Assembly (NCBI GenBank): GCA_032622095.1
Contig: CP136062.1
Coordinates: 141,192,351 to 141,256,350 of the forward strand
Length of the DNA stretch: 64,000 nucleotides
Direction of reading: 5' to 3'
From: Siphonodentalium dalli
Lineage: Eukaryota > Mollusca > Scaphopoda > Gadilida > Siphonodentaliidae
Position numbers and translations under genes: made by a program
Shown here: positions 46,201-58,200 of the stretch, in pieces
How positions within the stretch are numbered: position 1 is the stretch's first letter
Layout of the letters: every line of letters starts with the position of its first letter
The notes under the pieces: generated by a model
Seen by the model: only the letters and a program-made list of their open reading frames with translations
Databases searched by the model: none
Told to the model about the DNA's origin: nothing

Positions 46201-49200
46201 ATGTCTATCCATCCGTCTATCAACATTTGTTTTCTTCTCCATATTAACGACCAAATATGTTTATATATTTCAGTGTGCATGTTCCCTAGGTGACTCACAA
46301 TCAGATTTGTTCTAATAAGTTCATCAGATCAAATAGGTGCAAAGCTAGGGCCATAACTCTTTCCCTCCATAGTAAATCTTAAAATAATTTCTTCTCAAGA
46401 ACCATTAAGCCTATATTAGCTTATAGTTGGTATGGATGGGCCTTGGGTGACCGGATTCAGATTTGTTCAAATAGGGTCATTTTTAGGAAATGAGGTCCCC
46501 AGAGGGCGAATTCTTTAATGCTATTCCACCTTGGGGAAATATGTCATTAAATTCACCTTTTGTGGACCTCATTCTGCAAAGATCAGACATACCAAATACA
46601 GACTTTGGCTGTTCCATTATTATTTTCTTAACCACCACTTATCCAGGTGAAATCATAACTTTAATATTGAATATTGTGGGGGCGGGGTATATTGATAATA
46701 CTAGATGAATGGATCTTATAGGTGGAGATTCACATTTGTTCTAATAGGTACAGAGCTAAGAGATTTAACTCTCCTCTATCCTGTTTGGTACTGGTATAAT
46801 AATATTGATTTCTAGGCAGCCTGGATGGGGGCAATGTTTGTGGTAATGGGCAAGGAGTGTATAGGGGGTGGGGTTTTGACCCCCTACTTTGATCAAAATT
46901 TAAACAGTTGAAAAGTTCATGCCTGGTATAACATTAGATGTAGATTAGATGTTCACATCAAAAATAGGTTAGAATTGTTCTCATAGTTTGGTTTTATTTT
47001 CCAACATTTATGTTTTTATACCAACAGTCCATATGTTCCTACTTCAGGTTAAACTGTATGACCAAATCGGCCACAAATTTTAACTTTAAGCTTGAAGTAC
47101 TGGTACCAGTTGTAAAATTCAACCTAAGAGGGATGTGCAAAATTATTTTTGTGAACTTAGTACTGTGGTATGGTTGTCTTCTTTAAAAGGTAAGAGGTTG
47201 AAGATTTGTCAGTGGTGTGCAATTAGAAATGTTAGTTGAAGAGCCCTGCTCATCGGAGAACCTCCAGCTATGTCCATGTTTAGAACTACTTGTCTTTAGT
47301 GATATTGTCACATATTGATTCTTGTAGTCTTCAGAGTCCCAGTCTTCTCAGTCTTTACAGTCTGGTGAGCGACCCACAGTCATTGACTATCTTGTTATGT
47401 CATGTGTTGTGATGCTTTTATTTTGTCGCTCTGGTCTCATGGTTGAAGCGAACATCATTTGCGAAATGTGACATCAGCGGGATGCGTATGGAACTTGTTT
47501 TATACAGTAATGCTCTAATTAATCGACCCCTTAACCACAGCAGAATTATGGGTAACTTTTCAGGATTTAGTCGGAAATATGGCTTGTTGCCATTTATCGG
47601 AAAGCTCTCGGCGATGAATGGCAACAAGCCATATTTCCAACTAAATCCTGAAAAGTTACCCATAATTCTGCTGTGGTTAAGAGGTCGATTAATTAGAGCA
47701 TTACTGTATATCGATTTGTAAATATGGAACAGCAGGAACACTGTAATTCTAGGAACATGTGTTTAATAATGACATGGAACATAAGGTTATCAACATCAAT
47801 TTATTAGTTACAGTAATCCCCTAAATAATGGACTCCTTAACCACAGCAGAATTATGGTAACTTTTCAGGATTTAGTCTGAAATATGGCTTGTTGCCATTC
47901 ATCGGAAAGCTCTCACTGAGAGCTTTCCGATGAATGGCAACAGGCCATATTTCCTACTAAATTCTGAAAAGTTAACCATAATTCTGCTGTGGTTAAGAAG
48001 TCGATTATTTAGGGTAGTACTGTACATCTTTATGCAAGTTTCTGGAGCTTATACGAAACTTGTTTCATTTTTCAGGACCAAACCCACAAATGGGTGGCTC
48101 ACAGATGAGTCAGATTCCTCAGAATCCTCAGCAACAACAACATATGTTTCAACAACAACAGCAACAACAACAACAACAACAACAACAGCAGCAGCAGCAG
48201 CAGCAGCAACAACAACAACAGCAGCAGCAACCCCAACCTCCATCACAGCAACAACAACCGCCACAGCAATCACAACCCCAACAACAACAGCCACAACAAC
48301 CACAGACTCCGCAACAGCAACCACCAGCTCCACAGCCACAGCCGACTCCACTACCTGGCCCTGGTGGTAACTATGGCAACCAACAGCAAATGGGAATCCC
48401 ACAGCAACAAGGACCACAACATCAACCGGGTATGCCTCAGCAAATTCAGGGTAAGTACTGTGCAATCTGCATTCTTGGGAATATTAAAATATTTAAAGCC
48501 AGTGGCAGTTCTAGAAACCAAAATAGGTTGATAAATGCATTACTTACACTTTAAATGTACTCAATCCGATTTGATGGTCCCGGTATCATCAGATTCCAAC
48601 AACAAATGTTTTTTTAAATGCTGCTTCAGTTATCAGAATCAATAGATTGCCCAAGAATAATGCTAATCACCATCAACTTTAGTATAAAATTGCCCAAAAT
48701 GTGTTATTTATCAACAATTTGTTCAACAAAATTTGGCGGCTTGTCAGATATCTAACACCAAATCCACTTGATTTTAGAGTTATCCATCTTCATCCACAAT
48801 TTGGTTCAATACCGTTTGCTTGACAAATATTTGCTAGGCCGCCAAAAATAACATCTCGAGAAATAACAAAGTTCAAAAATCGATATCTGATCACTCTGTG
48901 CTTTGGTGGGTGTGTGGGTTCCCTGACTCAAATCAAATATTTTTTACCCTCGAAGCCAAAGAGATCGTACTTTGGGAGCGTTAATTCGGATTATGCATCT
49001 TTAATAAACTTATTTTTTGTATGCCAAAGACTTATTAAAGTCTTAAAATTTTGAAAAATCGGCTGAGTATACATGTTGGCATGCAGGTCATATTTTGTGT
49101 TTTTATCAACCAACTTTATACCTTCTTCCAAATTAAGTAGGCATATTATGTAGGTTGAAATGGGCCATTTAAGTAGTAACATTTGAAGCATGAAATGAAG

Positions 49201-52200
49201 CATGAAGCTGATACAGTAATGCCCTAAATAATCGACTCCTTAACCACAGCAGAATTATGGGTAACTTTTCAGGATTTAGTCGGAAATATGGCTTGTTGCC
49301 ATTCATCTGAAAGCTCTCACTTCAGGATTTAGTCGGAAATATGGCTTGTTGCCATTCATCGGAAAGCTCTCAGTGAGAGCTTTCAGATGAATGGCAACAA
49401 GCCATATTTCCGACTAAATCCTGAAAAGTTACCCATAATTCTGCTGTGATTAAGGAGTCGATTACTTAGGGCATTACTGTATGTGAGAAAACAACAAATG
49501 CGAATTCTCTTCAGTTTTACTGAACCAAGAAAATAAATAACAAGAAACACTCATTGTTACGTGCACAGCAGACTAACTGTACCTCGTTTATCTTTTGAGG
49601 TGATTAAATGTGATCCCTTGAATTCTAATAAGTCATTCAAAGTCTTTATATAAGTATTTCATTTACTTATCAACCTATTTTAAGACCCAAAAAGTTACAT
49701 TAGTTAGCACTTTGTAGGTTTAATTACCGATGCTTGAAGATTATATGTCTATTCAATTTCTGAGTAATTTTCATTCTCAAATTTACATTTTCTACTTTGG
49801 TGATATGAATCAAAAGATGATAAAACATCAGTTTTAGTTATCTGATTGTTTTCAAATTTCGTATGTGGATTACCCACATGAAAATACAGGTCAATTTCGA
49901 ATTTGGATTCAGTCCGCCCATCTTTGCCAGAGTTATGGACCTTGTTGACTTAGAATTTGCCGATTATTTTGTTTTCCGGGTGATAACTTCAGTTTTGGCT
50001 GTCTGATTGTTTTAAAATTTTTGGATTAGCCACATGAAAATACAGGTCAAGTTTGAATTTGGATTTGGACCGCCCATTTTTTGCCAGAGTTATGGTCATT
50101 GTCAACTTTGAATTTGCCGATTATTTTGGTTTCCGTTGATAACTTTACTTATAGTTATCGGATTGTTTTCAAATTGGTATAAGGATTAGTTCAAATTTGG
50201 GTTATGGCCGCCTATTCCGGAGTTATTGTCCTTGTTGACTATGATATGACGATTATGTTGGTTTTGGATTATTCTACAAAGCTCCCGCTCCAAATGAAGC
50301 CACCATTTCGGGGGACATAGTGGCCAGACAGCCTTTTATTAGCTCAACTTACTTTTGTAAGTTTGAGCTATTGCCATGGTTTGGCGTCCGTCGTGCGTGT
50401 GTCCGTGTGTCTGTGTCCGTGTGTCCGTCAACAATTTCCTTTGGCGCGGGCTACAGGTCGTACCTTTGGTCTGATCTTTATGAAATTTGTCATGAGTGTT
50501 GACATTGACATGTTGATGGGAACGAGTGATTTTGGGGTCATTCGGCCAAAAAACATGGCCGCTGGCAGCCATCTTGGATTTCAAGATTCAATCCATTGGC
50601 TCGGGCTACAGGTCGTACTGTTCATCTGATCATCATGAAATTTGTCATGGATGTTAATAATGACATGTAGATGGGAACAAGTGATTTTGGGGTCGTTTGG
50701 CCAAAAAACATGGCTGCCAGCAGCCATCTTGGATTTTACTCTTTGCATGACTAAATCCTTTGGCGCGGGCTACAGGTTGTACCTTTGGTCTAATCTTTAT
50801 GAAATTTGTCATGAATATTGACATTGACATGTAGATGGGAACGAATCATTGTGGGGTCATTCGGCCAAAAAACATGGCTGCTGGCGGCCATCTTAGATTT
50901 CAAAATTCAATCCATTGGCGCGGGCTACAGGTCGTACAGGATGTTAATATTGACATGTAGATGGGAACGAGTCCTTTTGGGGTCAATTGGCCAAAAAACA
51001 TGGCCGCCAGCAGCCATCTTGTATTTTACTCTTTGCATCACTAAATCCTTTGGCGCAGGTTAGACATTTCAATTAGCACCTTTCCTATTCCTCCATTTAC
51101 TGTCAACCATTAAATTATTCCCCTACCTAAGTTGAGCTACAGTGTCATTGACACTTTCATTGGAATTACCATGGGTGTATTTTTCCACGCCCCATCAATG
51201 CTCTTGTTGTAGCTGTATCTACGTCAGTCTATGAACAGCACCTCTCCTTGTGGCAGTAGGGCTGATGGGACATAAGGAAATGAATCTATGTTTGCTTCTT
51301 AACAAGTTCTATTTACATTGACATCTGATAGATGTTGTTGAACTTGTTGCATCCATGATCATGTGTTATTTTTCTGTGAAATATTTCCACATTCCATTTT
51401 GTCTTGATCCCTGTTTTTTACCCTTCTGTTTAGGTGGTATGAACCAACAGGGTATGATGCCTCCCCAGCAAATTATGTCACAGTCAATGATGTCACAACA
51501 ACCGATGATGCCACAAGGGCAACAAATTTCTCCACAGGGACAGCCACAAGTGATGATTTCACAGGCCTCAATGATGCCAATGCCCCAACAGCAGGGATCG
51601 ATGCCTCCACAACACGGGGTGATGTCACAGGCTGGTACTCCCATGATGCCATCTCAACAGGGCAGTTACCAGAATAGTCAGAGATCGATGCCACCACCAG
51701 GCGGCTACAATAGGCAGGGACCACAAGGTACAAATTCTGGAATAATTTGTTTTAAATTTTAATACTGATGTTACTATTTCAATCTTCATTCAAGAAAAGA
51801 AAATAGACTGAGCATGGAATAAGTCAACTCACTTGGTTATATAAAAATTGTTTCAGGTTAAATTCTTGTTTTTTAATCAATGTGGTGGTCATAGAATCCA
51901 ATTTTTTTTTTTTAAACTGTCTGCATTAATTATTTAATAGCCATAGTTAGTGCCTACAGTCGATATGGGGACTTAACTGTGCAATGCATGGAGATATCAA
52001 TTGATTATCCATGTCCTGAATGAATAAGATATTAAAGATGGCAAATAAGGCCACTCAAAGTTTATTTTATCTGTTTCTGCAGGGGAGGGGGCAAGAAAAA
52101 TACTCCAGGATACAAGGTCCGGGTAGGTGGGTGTTTCCTGAGCGCTGATAGCAGATTTTTCCAATGTCATATATTTTTATCCCAAATCCATGTTTAATGA

Positions 52201-55200
52201 TAAATTATGACAACTAAAATGATTTTAATCTTACAGGCTTATAAACTGGTCCAATATAGAGCATTAATCAAGAGAGGGGGGGGGCTTCTAATTTCAATAT
52301 TTACCCAATAATTGTTCTTTTACAACACAATATAATTGGGTGGGTCCCACTTCTTATGAGGAAAAAAATGAACTTAAAATTTAAAAGATTTTCCTTCAGT
52401 TACCAACTTACCATGTTATTTTTGACATTAAATTATTGCTGTGATGCCAATGTCAGTTCATTTAATTCTTCTGGTGCTTTAAATGGTATGAATGTTGAAA
52501 GATAAACAGATTTCATGTATTATTGTATGATTTCATCATTGGGTAGATGGGACCTTGGATTACTTGCATGTCCCTACCGATATAATGAAAAGCTGAATTA
52601 TTGAACATAACATGCTAATTATTACAAAACAAGTATTCGTCTTTGAGATAACATTTTATTTTGGAATTACTGTTTCTGCCGCATGGGCTTGTAATGCACT
52701 CCACTGCCCACTCCCCCTCCAAACCCTCACTGCCCTTATGCACCATCCCTATATACGTGCCGGCTCTATACATGATGGTGGTATAGGGTACATGTGTCTC
52801 ATGTATACTACAATGACATAAAGCAGGAACTTATATACCAGTAGGTATGGTGCATAAGGCATAAGCGAGCCCCTGTGTTTCTGCCATTTGCAAATAATAC
52901 ATGTGTTTTATCAGTATGTTCTTCAATTATATAATTAATACAGAGAATACTCTGCTGTGCATACACATCTTTGTCGCATATATACTAACGCGCATAACCT
53001 ATGGGTATGGGTGCTGAACCTTATTTGACAAGTTTAGTTAATGAGTGTTTTGTGATTTTCTGAGATTTCTGGTGCTTTTCATTAAGCTTACCTGATTGGA
53101 ATTTCATACGGATAGTTATTTAAAAACATTTCATACCCTGAACTGTCTGCCTTATCCTGCTATTTTCACCATTTTTCATCAAAACTTTTGGGGTGGGTCC
53201 CCAATTGCCCTTGGAAAAAAACTTGTGTTGGAGAGTGGGTGTCCGAGACCGGAAAGGAAAACAAATAATTTCAACCTTGTATTCTGGAGTTTTTTCCTGC
53301 CCCCCTGGTTTCTGCGACACTTTTTAGCTCAATTTGACGAAGAAAAATTTGAGCTATTGCCATGGGTTGGCATATGTCTCTGCCCATGAACAATTTCCTT
53401 TAGTGCACCCTAAATCAATTTTTTCCCAAATCGTTAAACAACATTGCCTGCAGCAGCCATCTTTGATTTCAAATTTGAATCCATCAGCATACCCTGCAGT
53501 TCGCATTTATCAGAGAAATGTTTTGAAAAGTAACAGGCATGTTTAGGATCACCTCTAGATGGGAGTTATCAAATTTCAACGATATTTAATAAAAAAAACA
53601 GGGCCACTAGCAGCCATCTTGTATTCTACTCTTTGCATGACTAAATATTTTGGCGCACCCTACTGGCCACATCCCTTATCCGATCATCGCCATCAAATTT
53701 CATATGGATCTTCAGGGTGACCTCTAGATAGGAGCCATCTTCGATTTCAAATTTAAATCTATTGGCACACCCAAATTTATTAGTTCAAGTTTGTCAAGTT
53801 TGAGCTATTGCCATTTAATTCAATTTCCGTGTACACCCTGTAGCTGACATTTATCGGATTGTTTTTATTATTCTTTACAAGTGTGTTTAGTATCACCTCT
53901 AGATGGGAGGTATCAAATTTTTCATCTTGAACTGTTCTGAGTAGCGTACGTTTTTTCTCCTCGAGTGAGATGCGGATGATTATTTTTACGAGGCGCTAGT
54001 CGAGTGAAAATAATCCTTGAATCTCAAGAGAGGAGAAAACCTGTATGCTACTCAGAACAGTTGACTGTTGTGTTTTATTATATTTTCTATACCAGTTAGT
54101 TACAACCCAGACCACAATGAAACACATGGTTAGACATAATACATTCTTAAAGCTAGAACATCACCAGCCACTGCCGCTAAAATAACATGCAAGGATACCG
54201 AATGACGCAAACATTGACGTCATGACGCAGTGCTGAGAGTAGGATAACATCTTGAGAGTTGGATAACATGTTCGGTCTTCTGGAAGTGGGGATATGATTT
54301 TTATTTTGTCATAAAAAGTTGATGAAAATATAATAAATGAAATTATCCCCACTCCAAGTTGAGCTGTAGCAGGGTTTCCGCCAAGGGGAAATTAATGAGT
54401 CCGTATTGGGGAAACACATAACGCGACGGGACGACCATGGTTCATCCTGTTGGGCGAAAATTTTGTTATTTGACACTGAAAAGTAGCCATTTCCTTGCAC
54501 CTGCATGAGTGTCCCACAAAGCAATCCAAAGCTACGTATATTATGCAAGTCGATCATTTTCGTGGGTGCATTCATTCTATTGATGGTATCCAGATAATTA
54601 CTCATGTAATTACGCACGTAAGACTGCCGTCTGACTGAAGACTATATCAAGCTACACGTTACAGTGTTTAAAAATTTATAACTTTCAATAAGATTCCGAC
54701 AGGTATAATGAAACTAAACACTAAAAAGCATCTATGCATTGTCCAATACTACCTAGCTGGGAGAATTGAATTAAGTATTTCCTAGAATTTCAAGTAGCTT
54801 CCGTGAAAATGAAACTGATTTTTCCATGTATTCTGTCAATCGTAAAACTAATTGTGCGCTGTGACGTCATATATACTGCAGAGTTTGTCTGCACGAGATA
54901 TTTATAGTGGCGAAATACAAATGGTAGTGAAATCTTTCAAACTCGGAACGCGTAGCTTGTCAATAGTCTGTATTAGTCCAACAACTGACGACCGCTGCTA
55001 TAGAGTTTTAGCCAACGTGTTATGAAATATAATTGAGTTTTGGCGGGAAATGGGAACATGTGCGCCGTTGTTTGTGTTTGGGGACCCAGGCGGGACAACG
55101 AAACTATTATTGACCGTACTTTGACTTTATCTCCATATTGGGGGGGGGGGGGGTATGTTTTTTTGGTGTTTATCCTCCATGCATGTAATATGGGACAAAT

Positions 55201-58200
55201 GAATGGTTTTGTCACTATGAATTCCCGCTATAAAGACTGATTTGGGACAGGTTCCGTATTATAACAGTGTGATAGCACGAGATCTCGGAGGTAGATACCT
55301 CCTTTGGTAGGAGAACCGCCTATTGGCGTATGTTGATCCCTACTCTGCCTAACTCAACAATTCGGCATTCTTTGATCAAATTATGTAATTGTACGATAGC
55401 ACGGGATCTCCGAGCGTGAGTAGTTTCAACCACAGAAATGCCGTGCAAAATAATATCCGGACTCAGCAGTCCGACATTCTTTGATATTACCGCGACATTT
55501 ATTATGCTGTATATAACGTTGCTATTTCAATGCACACCAAACATTACAATGTAGTTTTGGCGCTTTGATTTCAAAGGGTTACGCTGTACCGGTAACACAC
55601 TGTGCTCAATTGACCCACTTTTTCACCAGTATTCTGTTTAACCCTCTGAACTCCCGTTGCAGCCGGATTTTTTATGACATATTGCTACTGACTTTTGGTA
55701 CATGTATGAATCAAACAGATCATCTGCGAGGGGAATGGGTCCGTGGGACGGACCCGCAGCCGACCTGGCAGAAACCCTGGCTATAGTGTCATTGACACTT
55801 TCATTTTACTGAGTTGCAGATGCAATACAGCTACAGTAATGCTCTAATTAATCGACCTCTTAACCACAGCAGAATTATGGGTAACTTTTCAGGATTTAGT
55901 CGGAAATATGGCTTGTTGCCATTCATCGGAGGTCGATTAATTAGAGCATTACTGTAGTGTTCAACACATGTTTGAACATAGTTACCATTTACAGTATTTA
56001 AATCCGGAAACACATCCGTTCCAACTCACTTGTATAAAAAAACGTACCACTATTATTTCATACCAATTAAACAATTTTCCCGACAGAATGATCACTAATA
56101 AAAATGGTGCACATATAGGGTTTCCGGACCTTGCACTCAGGCCTGAGAAACAGGGATTTAACTTTGCGTGGCCTTATGTGAAGCTTTATATTTGCATTTT
56201 TGTCCCCCGACGTTTCCGTCGGAGGACTATAGAAATGACCCTCGTCCGTCCGTCCGTGCATCCGTGTGTCCGTGCGTCCGTGCGTCTGTGCGTCCGTGAT
56301 TGGGTACCTTCATGGTGTAATCAACTCTTCCTACAGTTTTAAACGTAGAGATTTGAAACTCTGGGATATTGTTCCTAACATGTTGGTGATTTGCAACATC
56401 TATATAGCTAATAAAAAATCTCATTTTTTCCATATTTTTGGGGGGTTTTCGACTTAGAAAATTGGAACATTTTTGCCTTTTGGATGAGATTGGGTACCTT
56501 CATGGTGTAATCAACTCCTCCTACAGTTTTAAATGTAGAGTTTGAAACTCTGGGATATTGTTCCTAACATGTTGGTGATTTGCAACATCTATATAGCTAA
56601 TAAAAAATAAAAAAATTTCCATATTTTTGGGGGGGTATTCGACTTAGAAAATTTGGAACATTTTTGCCTTTTGGATGAGATTGGGTACCTTCATGGTGTA
56701 ATCAACTCCTCCTACAGTTTTAAATGTAGAGATTTGAAACTCTGGGATATTGTTCCTAACATGTTGGTGATTTGCAACATCTATATAGCTAATAAAAAAT
56801 CTCATTTTTTCCATATTTTTGGGGGGTTTTCGACTTAGAAAATTGGAACATTTTTGCCTTTTGGATGAGATTGGGTACCTTCATGGTGTAATCAACTCCT
56901 CCTACAGTTTTAAATGTAGAGTTTGAAACTCTGGGATATTTTTCCTAACATGTTGGTGATTTGCAACATCTATATAGCTAATAAAAAATATAATTTTTTC
57001 CATATTTTTGGGGGGTTTTCGACTTAGAAATTTTTGAACATTTTTGCCTTTTGGATGAGATTGGGTACCTTCATGGTGTAATCAACTCCTCCTACAGTTT
57101 TAAATGTAGAGATTTGAAACTCTGGGATATTGTTCCTAACATGTTGGTGATTTGCAACATCTATATAGCTAATATTTTTTTTATGGAGTTATTAACCCTT
57201 TTCGACTTGGAAATTTTTTTTTAAATTTCTTTAACAAAGCGGCATCGACTTGCCATGTTGTCGGGGGACACTGTGGTCTGCTGACCTTTTATTCATATAA
57301 TTTCCTTAGGATCTGGTGGGCAGCAGTATCCTCAACAAGCATACTCCCAGCAGCAGTTCCGTGGTCCTCAGCCATATCAACAAGGTCAAGGACAAGGACA
57401 GGCAATGCAGGGTCAAGGTTCATATTCTGGTTCGCAAAACATGCCACCAGGCCAGTACGCACAATACCAGAATCAGCCAGGTGGTCCGCAGAGGTTTCCA
57501 ATGTATAACCGACAACAGGGCATGCCAAGTCAAATGAACCCGCCCATGGGAGGTCAGATGCCACCACACATGCCAGGTCAGATGCCTGGGCAGACGCAAG
57601 GTCAAAGTCAAGGGGGAGGAATGTCTGGCCAGATGGGAGGTTCGATGTGAGTATCAGTTTCTGGAGCACTGTATTTTGTTCTTGTCTGTTTGTTGTCAAG
57701 TTTTTAGCTCAACTTTGAGCTATTGCCATAGGCTGGCATCCATCATCTCTCAACAATTTCATTTAGCACACCCTACAGGTAACATCTCACATCCGACTGT
57801 CACCAAACTTCATATGGACCTTCAGGGCGACCTAGATGGGAGCCATTGATTTTTTCAATTTTTTTTAAAACTCATGGCTGCCAGCAGCCATCTTGGATTT
57901 CAAATTTGAATCCGTTCGACACACTGCAGCCCTCATTTATTGGAGAATTGTTTTGAAAATATACAGGCTTGTTTAGGATCACTTCAAGATGGGAGATTTC
58001 GAATTTAAATGATTTTTGATGATAATAAAAACATGGCCACCAGTGGCCATCTTGGATTTTACTCTTCGCATGACAAAATTCTTTGGCACACCCTACAGAT
58101 GACATACCTCATCCAATCGTTACAAATCTTTTCTTCGGGGTGACCAACTTAAAATAAAAGGGGGTGTGCAGTTGGACACCCTCTACCCACCAGCGTTCAA

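Larger units (their letters stand above)
53326..55800 (+). mobile_element. Tandem-core element R3, copy d, with nested insertions
   Basis: R3 head at 53326 (AGCTCAATTTGACGAAGAAA ... GAGCTATTGCCATGG) and diverged cores (CAGCAGCCATCTTTGATTTC; CACCTCTAGATGGGAG). The R3 tail is split: ...AAGTTGAGCTGTAG at 54369 and GCTATAGTGTCATTGACACT at 55780-55799. The CAGGG element 54370-55779 and the small foldback 53939-54062 lie within it. Confidence 0.75.

Noticed and set aside
48049-48465. Long minus-strand open frame rich in Val and Ala, and a plus-strand Thr/Ala-rich frame, over SS18 exon 5
   Set aside because: Both are alternative readings of the CAA/CAG repeat; the spliced SS18 frame explains the DNA.
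52083-52125. Block after TCTGTTTCTGCAG considered as an extra SS18 exon
   Set aside because: It can be read in phase, but its residues do not resemble the Gln/Met/Pro-rich protein and no clear donor keeps the frame.
57289-57699. 136-codon minus-strand open frame
   Set aside because: Shadow of SS18 exon 7, which has the right splice sites and phases on the plus strand.
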